A stretch of DNA of 31,174 nucleotides. Source: Ophiothrix spiculata. Lineage: Eukaryota; Echinodermata; Ophiuroidea; Amphilepidida; Ophiotrichidae. The notes under the pieces are model-generated. The model ran no database searches, was not told the DNA's origin, and worked only from the letters and a program-made list of their open reading frames with translations. The stretch lies in the NCBI GenBank assembly GCA_000969725.1, contig JXSR01S004183.1; one strand, given 5' to 3'. Position numbers and translations under genes: made by a program. The stretch's first letter is position 1. Each line of letters starts with the position of its first letter. Below are positions 1 to 12,300 of this stretch, one piece after another.

Positions 1-197
1 AAAATGTGATTTTTAGTCAAAAATCAACATCAGCATCATGTTCCTTGTGAAAATTCCTTTCTGGAAATGTATACGTTTATTAACTTTAAGCACTTTGTTA
101 AAAAGTTATGGTACAAAATAAACTTGCAAAAACATAAAATTGAGTAAGGTGCTTACACCCCTTAAGGTTGTGGTGAAAAGTGCTTCCCATATCATAC
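1..197 (-). other. Intron after W15 (partial)
   Basis: This is the start of the intron that follows the AAA3 P-loop exon. It is AT-rich and I see no exon, repeat or RNA in it. Confidence 0.85.
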
Positions 198-336
198 CTG
201 TGTCTGGCTGGCACTAGTCTGAGCAGAGAAATTAACAAACAGTGGCAGGTATTTTTCTTTTGGTAAATTGTTCATCAGTTTCTCCTTGACATATGCACTT
301 TTACCCGTACCGGTAGGCCCGCAAAACATGATGGCT
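198..336 (-). CDS. Dynein heavy chain exon W15: AAA3 P-loop
   Basis: This 139-nt exon encodes residues 926-972: [20 protein letters not shown], then [20 protein letters not shown] and [15 protein letters not shown] (932-939) is the intact Walker A loop of AAA3, the main regulatory ATP site of the ring. [11 protein letters not shown] is the family motif that normally precedes the DKRRKG segment, which would lie in the next exon beyond the window. The acceptor is attttctttcag and the donor is gtatgata (phase 0). Confidence 0.96.
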
Positions 337-3300
337 CTGAAAGAAAATAAATCCAAATATAAACAAAACATGTCGGTGACATGTTCACCAATTGTCTTAC
401 ACATATATGTGTGCCGTAATCAAGAGATGTCAAAAATACTAAATAATGGTCGATTTCTTTTCATTTTTTTCAAAGGTCAAAGTATTGTGGGAATTTGTGG
501 AACCAAATGGTCAATAACGATGGGATTTGAATAAAAATGTAGCCTTTCTAATGCACAATTGGAAAATTGTTGACATGTGAATCATTTCCCTTGATCACAA
601 ATACATTTGAACTAGGCCTAAAAACATACCTTGCTGTGTTCATAGTTGGTAGAAAAGTGTTCTGTCGCAAAATCCCCCTTTTCGGGGTGAGTCATCACAC
701 ACATAGAATCCATGCCTTGGTATATTATGGAGACAAAGTTACTTTCAATCTTTAAATTCAGTTCGGTCGAACTCACAATTTGAATACGTATCCGAATTTA
801 GATACTCCGTATAAAAATTCTGATACCCGTATCTGAATTTGGATTAAAAACAGCTGAAACGGGATATCAACTGAAATTAATATTCAGCTTCGCCATGCAC
901 CATACCGGTATGTATAAAAGTCAATAACATTATCATCATTTGTCATCTAAATTCTAAGAAAGTTTTGGCCAAATTATTTTGTCTTCTGTGATAAGGAGCT
1001 ATCACGACATGTTTCGAGGCTGTCCCGCTGGAATTGCAGAGATGGAAATGAGAATTCCTCAGATAGATTTATCATAGATGCAAGAAAGATATTCTACATG
1101 TACCTGCCAGCTTGCGCTATCGATTTGTTTCCTGCGCCACAACAGGCGTATCAGAATTCAGATACCCCCATATCCTAATTCTGATACAGTTATCACAATT
1201 TGGATACAAAATGTACGTGGGTATCCAAATTCAGATACGTATCCGAATTGTGCGTTCCGCCGAACTGAATTACAACATAATAGTCTTGATCACATGTATT
1301 GGATGGACCTAACCTGTCAACCTGAACTGGCAGTATACACAAGAAAAACAAATATAACTCTGATTAACAAAGGTATACCTCACCTTTCATGTCTAATGGA
1401 AATGTCCATGAGATATGTATATCTAGCCGTGTCCATAGTCGGTACAATAATCTCTTGGTTCTTCTTGCCAGGAGGGATTTCAATATTCCTGATGGTCTCG
1501 TTCCAATGGATCCACTTGCCTCTGGCTTTGAACTGTGAAATAAAGCAACTCACTTTGATGGTATTTGAAACATACTTGATGGGCATAGCAGTTCCAGGCA
1601 CTGTCTTTTGAGGCGTAGTGAGAGTGATTACTCACCATCACTCTCCTTAAATGAAGCTGAGGAGAGCTATTTATCAATCACCCACCATTGGCATAAACAA
1701 TTGCAAGGCAGAATATGAATGATACAATTCCTTGCAAATTATGTCAAATCACTCTCCCACAGCTCACCTAAAAATCTGGAGGAGAGTGATTTGCAGCTCG
1801 CCTGGGATTTTTCCAAAGACAGTCCCTGTTAAGTTCATACAAAAAATAATTTGAATTGACTAAAACCAGTTTGAACCTATTTCTTACCTATCTACACCTT
1901 CTCTTGAATATTGGTATATTTGTGATGCTGCTGTCATTTTTTTTTCAAAATATTGAAAACACAATATCAATATCATTTCTTTTCACACAATTCTGATTCC
2001 TAATCAATTGAGGACCCTAGAACCAGAAAGGGGTTAAAGTCACATTGAGTACAAACCGAGAAAATGGCACAAACATCATATCATTTGTGTTGTCTTGAAT
2101 GGTATTGCTGTATCTCCCAGTGACTCTTACACATGCTCTGATCATCAAATCACTACAAAACATGTACAGAATGTAGAAATGAGAATTCTGTAGCAGGAAA
2201 TTGACACAACTCAATTTTCAAGATTTTGTGACTTAACCCCCTTTTAGTTCTATGGTCCTCAATTGTTCCCTATAAGGTTTTTGAACTTGTGCCGATTTGA
2301 CTGAAGCTGAAGAAGTACTTATGCCCAAATCACATTATGTCAAAATAAGCAAGAAAAATCATCTTTCTCATACACTTTTGAAACTCCATTTGGCCAATTT
2401 TCCCAGCTCCTGCTCCAATGGCGCATCATATGGCCTTGGCCAGTAACACAGATCCTTACGACTGACGCCATATTTGAGCACCGATTCTTGTAGAGTTGTG
2501 CAACATGTCCTTGTAAATTGTGACGATTGAACAAACTTCATGAAGTGGTAACGACATATTTTTGCCAGATTCACAAATTTCATGGTAATATCTGAATCAA
2601 GATAAGGTGTAAATGTGGACGTGATCATCCATATTTATTTGCAGATTTCAAAGTAACGTTTGTGACCGAAAAAAAATGACAATTTTGCTTTTAAATGGCC
2701 ACCGAACCTAGCATTAACATTATATCCACAAGTTTGTTGTTGATGACGGTGCTCACTTCATGGTGGGGATCAAGACATGCAGGTGTTTAAAAATTAAATC
2801 AATCGTCAAAATCTTGAATAAAGTTCATGTAACGTTCCATAACGTTTGTGACATCGCATGGAAAGGCTTTTTTGCACCAAATGACTTCAAAGTAAAAATT
2901 CTCTGAAGTGTTTGCAAATTTTCTACTGCGCTTTACACAGATGACTGGAAACCTATTTACAAATATTTCATAAAAGTTTTAGGGAATTCTATCGTCAGGA
3001 TTTCTTTAAATGCATTCTTTGGTTTGGTAACGGTTGTGACATTTTGGTGGAACTTTTTCGTAACGTTTGTGACATTTTCTTAATTAAAACATATGTGCTC
3101 ATTCATGTACGGATAGGAAAAACTGTATGATTTATGTTTGTTAAATACTTTTCATGTGCCAAGTAATAAATGTATGACTGAAAAACCCTCTTAGATTGGC
3201 CGAATTAAAAAGCTGATGTTTGGTTTGAAATAAAAAAAAAAGTTTCATTTTCTGTGGAATGAGCCTGCAATTTAAGGGACTAGCCTAGATTCTTCCCACT

Positions 3301-6300
3301 AATTTTTACCTACATACAGTGCAACCTCTTTTATCCGAACCTCCTTTATACGGATTACTCTGTTATCCGGCTGAATAATTTCAAAGGAAAACATGTTTTG
3401 TCAGTGCCTATTATCATGATTTAATGCATTTGAAGGACATTTTTGTAATTTTTACCATCAAAAGTGCTTACAAAGGTTATTCACACATTATACCACTTCT
3501 TATTGAATTATTTTATGTTACACAATTAAAGACTTATATGTTATTAGGCAGATTTACACACAATTCTCTTATCCGAATTTTCACTTATCCGGCCATTGTT
3601 TGGTCCCATCATGTCCGGATAAAAGAGGTTGCACTGTATTTCTTTACTTGAATCGATAGGATATGTTTATAGTAATATGACCTACAAGAAGTTTTCCATG
3701 ATTTTGAGGAATATTGGAGAAAAATTGCAATTCTTTACCTACTTTAATTTTTTTCGCCGGCGAAAAAAGTGGTGTGAAAACAGTGTTTCTAGTTTGAAAA
3801 CTAAAAAAAAATCTTGTTTCTACACCTGTGATGTCCAAAAAAGTTATTTTTGATGAAATTGTTTTTCTTTTAAAATGTATTAAATTATCTCCAGGAGCTT
3901 TGTTTGATATTTTATCTGGTAAATCCATCTGAGGTACAAACTTAGGATTTAGGAAACACAGGATAGTCACACAACTCTCAAAGAATGATATATTGCAAAT
4001 TAATTCTCTTTCAATTTGAGCCATTTGTGTGTAAATTTTCGCACTTTTCTGGATTTTACTATACTTTTAAGCTTTATTTAGAGCATTTCCATAAGTTTTA
4101 ATTCTAGTTGGAATCTAGGCTAGTCCCTTTAAGCAATACTTACCTCATACACATAATCATAGACAAGTCCACTTTCTGGGAGAGGGACTTCAATCTTGGC
4201 ACCTACATCAGCGGGCATGGGATGATCTTCGTTCTTTCCTGTCATTATTTCCCGAAGATACGTGTCAAATTTACTACGACCATCGGTATCGGTGGTTGCG
4301 CCGACAGACCAAATCAGTGAGAATAGGAAGGTGGACTGAATGGAAAAAACACATTTTTTTTACATTAGTGAAGTGAAATTTATTCAAAAATGGGACTATA
4401 ATTTATCTCAAAGTTGTTTTTCATTTGTTTGCGGGTTTTTTATTGCCGGCGCTTGTTGTTAAGCTGTTCTGCGTACCGAGGCACTAACTTACTCATGTAT
4501 CGGCAGTGTGTGATTTGTTAATTTCGATTACTCTATTGTCACACTATTCACATTTAGATTGGCGTACACGATGTGATTGTGAATGAAAAACAACATTGAG
4601 ACATACTATACCTTCATACTATATTATTATATGTACAAGATAAAAACTTTCTTGCACTCACACGACACAATATTCACACATTACAACAATAGATCTAATG
4701 CATCATAGGCAAAACCTGAATACCACGATTTGATCCAAATGTAGTTCTAAAACTGGCATCAAGTTTTCAGTTCTAACCTATGGGCAATGTTTGAGTCGGA
4801 ACTATTTGTCCAAAATATTTGAGAATATGGGGCAATGAGACTTGTAATCCAAGAACATTTTGGTTAAATACATCATAAATAAACCAGACACTTACCACGA
4901 TCCATGTCTTGATGTGCTTAGGATCCATATCGTCTTTCATGTTTTCATCCAGGAACATCTTGGTGAAATACATCAGAAATAAACCAGAGACTTACCACAA
5001 TCCATGTCTTGATGTGCTTGGGATCCATATCGTCTTTCATGTTATCACCCAGGAACATCTTGGTGAAATACATCAGAAATAAACCAGGGACTTACCACGA
5101 TCCATGTCTTGATGTGCTTGGGATCCATATCGTCTTTCATGTTATCATCCAGGAACATCTTGGTGAAATACATCAGAAATAAACCAGAGACTTACCACGA
5201 TCCATGTCTTGATGTGCTTAGGATCCATATCGTCTTTCATGTTATAATCCAGGAACATCTTGGTGATATACATCAGAAATAAACCAGAGACTTACCACGA
5301 TCCATGTCTTGATGTGCTTGGGATCCATATCGTCTTTCATGTTATCATCCAGGAACATCTTGGTGAAATACATCAGAAATAAACCAGAGACTTACCACAA
5401 TCCATGTCTTGATGTGCTTAGGATCCATATCGTCTTTCATGTTATCATCCAGGAACATCTTGGTGAAATACATCAAGGAGCGAGACATGTTGTTCTCACT
5501 GGTAACGACATATTCCTAGAGTCACATAAGAAACACACATAAAATAATTAATGATACATCGCAATTGTTCCTAAAAGGGTTTGATAATTTTAAATGTATT
5601 TGTTTTTCATTAAACTAAATTCACATCCATATGTGTGCCAAATTAGAATTTTTGATACAGTTAAAGGGGCATTGGACAAAATTTTATTTGTGGACTAAAA
5701 TAACAGTCAAAACCTTAATAAAAGTCAAAAACTTGAATTTTAGTTTGTTTGCTGATCTTGGGTATGAGGCTATTCTCTAAATGTATTGACTGATGCTATA
5801 TATCAAGAAAAAAACAAAGATTTGTTTGTAAAATATTCCTTTCACACCATAGATTGTAGATAAATCAAATGAAATTTGGAGTTTGCACTAGATCTCCTGA
5901 AAAAGCAAAATTCAATTATGGGGCAGTAATTATTGTTGTCGACAATGATAATTAATAAAACGGAATGTCTAAATATTTTGACATAGAGGTTTAAATTGGA
6001 CAATGAAAGATTGCATGCTGTCAGTATTAACGCTAATACTTCAAATGATGCAAAAATATCAAAATGCTTGGGGAAAAGTCTAGGGATAATGCTGAACTTG
6101 TCCAATGCCCCTTTAACTGTTAATTAGAGGGTTCAGGCATAACTCTCAATAAAAAAAGTTGACCACCTAAAAATAATTTTTGTTTGCTATCATCTTGACC
6201 AGATTCAAGATACACACAGCATATAAAATAAAATTTGGTATCAACAAACATAAAATCAAATTATTAACAACTACCATAAATTAGATTATATAATTAACTT

Positions 6301-9300
6301 ATATCAGGAGTGTGAGTGACCTCTTTTGACAAAAGAGGAACTTCACATAAAAACAAGGAAAGACACTGAAATATGTCCAAAAAATTGGCTGAAAATAAAA
6401 GCTACAATTTGGCCTCAAATAAATTTTCAGAAAAGAAGAAATTGGCACCCCTATTGTAAAGAAAACAAAATGCATCGAATCTTCACCTTCAAGTTCCTGC
6501 GCACATAATCCATGACTGGTACCAGCAACCATTCAAACAAAGCCTTGAAGAGAGGGATCTCCTTCTGTAATGTCTCACTGAGAGTATTCAGCCAGGATTC
6601 GAACAGGGGACGCCAGCCAAGATTGGACGGCTCAAGGTAGATCATACCACAACGACTCACAGTGGCAGGCTGAAATGAATAAGAAAGAAAAACAAATTAA
6701 TCAATTAATGTTTACTCATCAACATCTACAATATTATATGTAATTATTGGACAAGAACTCTGAATCTAGTGATTGAATTGATCATTTTGATTCAGATAGC
6801 TATGCAATTGTCAAGAGACATGGGCTCAACACAATTTTTTTTAATTTCAATTTACTTTTTTCATCTAAAAAACACAATAAAACATGGTAACACAAAAATG
6901 ATGGAGGAGGCAAAATGATAAGCAAAAGCCTGTAGAGGTGTTGTGCCCCCTTTACAATAAAAATTTTCTGTAGTGTCTTTGTTGAAAACATACTTGGGCA
7001 ACGGAAGGGTACTTTTGACTGGGAATTGCAGCTATCGAGCCCTCAAGCGCTATTGCTCGGATATGCACAATTTGGTAGAAAATGTAATAATGTGTATTGC
7101 GTTGTTGTCAAATAATTTTAGCTAAAGACCAGAATGCAGTGTCCATCGGTCCATGTGTGGCGCAATCCCCCAACTAAGCTAAATATTTAGAGCGCAAATA
7201 GTCCAGGGGCTGATTTTACCAACAGTTACCAATGGTCGCTAACCATGTTTTGATCGCTAACTCCAAAAATGATTGCTAAATTTTTAAAAATACTCACTAT
7301 TTAGCGATCATTTAGTTTAAGTTAAATGCTACATGTTAGTGAAATCGGTCACTGTTTCCTATCTATACTTTCTTTATTCCATTATTGAAAGTATACAAAA
7401 ATGACTTTATCCTGAGTTGAAAATATATCTCAACAAGTCAGATTGGTGTAGTACAATGAGCAGTCCAGTTCAGATCAAGATGAATATTATCAAGTCAGAG
7501 AAAATAAGTTTGACAAACGGGATTGGATGAGTTCAGAAAAAATAAACTGGGGCTCATAGGATTAGGATACAAAACTTTAACACCCTCTAATTACATTAAA
7601 AACTCATTGGTTTCCTAGGTCAGTAAATATAGTACAACACTGTTGATGGTGTTCAATTTGGAGATCCAAGCTTACAATTTATTGGACAGCATAAACAGAA
7701 ATCCAGAGTGCAGGGCCCCATTGTTTGTAAATGCCAACCCTGTCCTGCATTTTTGTTTACATTGTCCAAGAAACTATTGTTTCAGAGTGCAGGGCCCCAT
7801 TGTTTGTAAATACCAACCCTGTCCTGCATTTTTGTTTACATTGTCCAAGAAACTATTGTTTCAGAGTGCAGGGCCCCATTGTTTGTAAATGCCAACCCTG
7901 TCCTGCATTTTTGTTTACATTGTCCAAGAAACTATTGTTTCAGAGTGCAGGGCCCCATTGTTTGTAAATACCAACCCTGTACCTGCATTTTTGTTTACAT
8001 TGTCCAAGAAACTATTGTTTCAGAGTGCAGGGCCCCATTATTTGTAAATGCCAACCCTGTCCTGCATATTTTTGTTTACATTGTCCAAGAAACTATTGTT
8101 TGCCTTATAGTGTGTATCATCTTTAGAGTTGACTCACCGAAGCTTGTGACAAATCCATGCATTCAAAGATGAGACTCATGGTGTTGGACATCTGGATGAT
8201 TTCACCGCTCATCAGACACAGCTTCTTGTTGTCATCTAAGACTGTATTCATACTTTCAATCCACAATGTATCGATAGGACCATCGAATATCACCCACTTG
8301 CGATCCGTTGTATCGGTAGACGCAAACTCACGGAATGTATTGGCTACGTTACCATCTGTCCACTGTAGGCAAACAAGAAATATCAAATGTTAGCTAATTC
8401 TATTTTTAATAACAACAGTTCAAAGCAGACATAGAACCCAGGACGCGGCAATTATGAAGGCTACCATGCCAACATAGGGCAAAATGAAAAACAAAAAATG
8501 ATTTTATACAATCAAGGTCAATATAGGGATTAACAATTTACATTTCAAGATTGTAATAATCTCTTTAAGCAGCTACCCAGTGTACCTGGGTCAATAAAGA
8601 AATACAGATTAAACACCTTGCCAATGAGTTTAATCTGTCAACCTTTATGCACACAGAACTTGCGGTCAAAAGTACTATGCTATTTCACCACACAATATAA
8701 ATTTCCTATTTTGTCAGAATTCCTCCTGTGTTGTTTTAGAACATATAGTTTCGATGATACTAATAGCAATAATCTAAAACTTCTCTCTAAGAAGGGGTAG
8801 ACAAATCTATCTGGGGAATAGACGGACACATAGTACACACTGGGTGAAAACACTGTATCTAATTGGCAAAAGAAAAGTTTTTTGTTTTTGTTTTTGAGAA
8901 TAGATTTCTTGTAATTTAAAATAATAGGGGGACAAGTTGAGGGATTTAAGGAACGAATTCTAATACTAGCCAAGTATGACTACTAGGTTTTCTTAAGAAC
9001 AGGCTTGCTTCTCAGTTAAGCATGATAATTATGCTTGGGACATGAGCTAATTCTAAGCAAATTTAAAGAAAGATTCAGATGCCACTATCTTCATGGAAAA
9101 AAGGCAAAACAATTGTAAAATAATCCAAAATAAGTTTAAAATAAAGGAAAGTATACTGGTATGTAAAATTGTTGAAATAAAATAACCTGAAATTATGATT
9201 TGAGTTTTAAAAACATTAATTAAGGTTAAAAGTGGAAAAGTTGCATATCTGGAAAAGATTCAGGTTCAAGGCTTACTTATAAAATAAGATCTTTTAGACA

Positions 9301-12300
9301 AGCATATATTTGGTCAGGTTCAATGGAGAGTTATACAATTATGCCGGGATGACAAAAGTAACTGATACTCAAAAGCAGTCAGATGATAAACATGACAAAA
9401 TGAGGAAAGAGAAATTGCTGTGAGTGTGGTATAAGCTGTGATACAAACTTACATTTTGAGATGCAGATGAGGACTAAAATCAGGATATAACATACACATG
9501 GCATTTATGATCAGTTAGTGACAATGATACTAGTGCAAATGCAAACAGTGATGATGAAGACAGATACATTAGATGATAAATTAAAGCAATACTATAAGAT
9601 TTGATCAAAAATTGTTTATAGTAAAAACAGCATAAAATGAAGGAATATGACTATCTGAATAGCGTTTTCAAGTGTATTTTGTCAAAAAAATTGTTTTGCC
9701 GCCGAAAAATGGATGTAAAGCACATGCATGCTTTCCTATAATAATATACGTGGAATTAAATTTGGAATCCCAAAATTAATTCAACAAAGGGCCATAACAC
9801 AAAAAGTAAGCATATCTAAGCCAAATCATTTGGAGGGTATTACTATCTACCTAAAATAAACCAAATAAGCTAAAAAAAATAATCAAAATTCATAGATGAC
9901 AGGGGGCGCTTCATTTTTAACACTTTATAGTATTGCTTTAACTCTGCCACATACAGCTCTTGTCAGCATACAGCATTTTTAGTATACCGTAACTTCAATT
10001 CATGATTTAATAATTTGTTGTATATTTTCTAAATTTTTGTATAGCAGACTGACTCATTTGTTTAATTTGTAAAATTTGCATATCATGACAGTGGAATTAA
10101 ACAACATTACACCTTTTGAAAACGTGAATTTTCAGAAATTCAAGACTCTTGTTTGTAAATATTTTAGTCAAATCATAAAGGAATTCAAACTCTTCAGGAG
10201 TGTAAACAGAAAGTTATTCACAATATGTTATTCAATTCTTGGTTGAAGCAAATGGTTAAGATTTGGTGTGTGTAATCTCATTGTTTTCTTTGACATATCA
10301 AGCTTGTCACTGATTCTTTTACTGCAAGTCCTAAATATCGCTTCTTTGTGGATAGATTAGTGTTTTCATAAACCAAAAAATTCACAGTATAAGAACCCAA
10401 CACCTTACCTCATGTGACACTGGATCAAACTGTCCAAAGAGCTGACCCATGGTGACCGCTTTAGGGTTGACCGTCCTGTATATAACCTTCTCCTCATTGT
10501 TAAGTCCTTTCTCATTGAGTAAGGTCAAGACTTCTGCCAGCGTGTGGAGTACCGCTGTCTTCCCAGCAAATGGCTCACCCACCAACATAAAACTGTGAAT
10601 ACATAAAACAGAAGTACCTATATAAGTTGTGCCAAAAGGGGGGGGGGGGACATTCCCAGTTTCGTGTGGCGGTTGGAGGAAAGAAAGTGCCATTCAGGAT
10701 CTGGACAAAAAAGATAGAAAACAAATAGTTTTAAATGTTTTTGACCTTTTTTGTTTACTTGTTAGTTTTTAATTTTAAAAGCTACATCAAAAAATTGTGT
10801 GTGTATTTTTTTTTTTTAAATCTCATCTCATTTGGGAAAAATTATGGTTGTGCCCCACCAATCAAAACTTCCTCAGCACGCCACTTGTTATTTTCACTAA
10901 GAATTGATAAGCATGAGTTTAGATATTTAATATCTGTATTCCAGGGTTTCATTTTTGAAATTTTCAGAAGAGCTTTAATTTGCTCTTCTGGAGCTGCAAG
11001 AAGAGCAGTAGAAGAGCAGTCTGAAAAGCACCTCTGGAATAAATAAGAGGAGCTGTTTAGCAATTAACAGCGGTAGCAAATTATGAAGAGTGGTTTCAAC
11101 ATTTGCATAATCCAAACCCTGTTATAGTGTAGTCAGAGCTTTGAATTTTGCCAAAAGTTATGCACTTGGCCACAGAGAGTGAGAAGAGCAAAAAACAGCT
11201 CTTCTGAAATGAGTTTCAAGTTCAGAGGAGCTGCAGAAGAGTAATCGCTCACAAGCTTCTTAAAAATAAACGTCTGGTATTCACTACAGATATATAGAGG
11301 AGATTCCAAACTCCCCATACCATCCCATGTAAAGCACTGAATCACCAATGAGATCATCCGGTCTAGTCTACTTTGTAGTCTACTTCAGGAAGCTTGATCA
11401 AAGAATTTATCAACTTACCCATGTCTGACAATCATCATTTCGTACGTCTGGATGATCTTCTCTTTAAAGATCTCGACCATCTGGAGATTGTTCTTCTCGC
11501 AGACTTCCTCCACGGCATCCAGGAAGACTTTGTAGTCTGCTTCGGGAAGCTTGACTCCAGGGAAGAGATCAGAAATGATACCCTCAAATAGAGGGATGTC
11601 GTGGGACAAGAACTTGGGCAGATTGACGTCCATGATGGAGCGCAGCAGCTGAAAAAGAAAGATATTCATTGTTGTTTAAACAATTATGCTAAGGTAAAAA
11701 AAAAAAAAATGATTAAATCGGCATTTGCAACTCAGAAAATTTGGGGATTGTGTTTATCACACAAAAAGATGAGAAATATTTTGGTACCACTGAACGTTTG
11801 ATAAAAATGAAGCACTGGGACATTTTACTAGCCATTATGTTTCAAAATTGCTTAACAAATATAAAGCCAACCATGCATGCTGCAGTCACCACCTGACAGG
11901 TGACAGACAGGTCAGTGCTATGATCAACTCCCTGTGCCTCAAACCTTCACCAAAAATGACAACAAATCTGACAAAAAATCTGACCATAATTTAATTTCAT
12001 ATTCAACAACTCATTGTATCTTCTCATACGGAAGCGCGCCGTTGATGATTTCTGATAAATCCACAGTTGATATTCAAATAAGCGTGTAACGCATATGGCA
12101 CAGTGTACACGGAGGTGCGCTTACGCAGTACATGTAAGTCGGCGCACTGTTCATCGCGCGTAGGGAACGTGCAAGGACTGGCGTTTGGGAACAGTTGAAA
12201 ACATCAAAGCAACAAACATTTCAACATTAGCTTTTTGCTTCAGATTCTGCAAATATTTTTAGGAAGATGAGTATCTGTTTTAATTGAAATTAGGCCAAAA

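Larger units (their letters stand above)
1533..4143 (-). other. Intron W13-W14
   Basis: This 2.6-kb GT-AG intron is mostly transposon: MITE copies at 1595-1828 and 2006-2264, a word-repeat region at 2654-3075, and a nested pair at 3272-4132 / 3317-3636. An antisense open stretch at 3644-4024 falls inside the outer transposon and shows no recognisable protein. Confidence 0.85.

Noticed and set aside
1078..1611. Plus-strand 177-codon open frame
   Set aside because: It covers the inverted-repeat element end and the antisense of exon W14; the real signal is the minus-strand dynein exon.
3644..4024. Antisense 126-codon open frame
   Set aside because: It lies inside the TTAA-ended transposon, is rich in Phe, Lys and Ile as expected of AT-rich DNA, and matches no protein I know.
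4891..5390. Five extra functional exons
   Set aside because: The copies lack the exon's 5' part and its acceptor, and the spacing of 37 intron bases between possible cassettes is too short for ordinary splicing of neighbours. Kept as a repeat with a testable cassette idea.
7704..8102. CRISPR-like regular repeats
   Set aside because: The units are contiguous 79-bp tandem copies without unique spacers, in a eukaryotic intron with transposon ends on both sides.
7643..8172. Three overlapping plus-strand frames of about 80-97 codons with repeated [23 protein letters not shown] peptide
   Set aside because: They are translations of the 79-bp minisatellite in its three frames; 79 is not a multiple of three, so the same peptide appears in each. 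There is no independent coding evidence.
8405..8465. tRNA gene or SINE on the minus strand
   Set aside because: A-box-like and B-box-like words are present at tRNA-like spacing, but no cloverleaf can be drawn and there is no tail or target duplication.
12000..12180. CpG-rich patch as a promoter
   Set aside because: It lies inside a dynein intron, and I see no downstream gene on either strand that it could drive.
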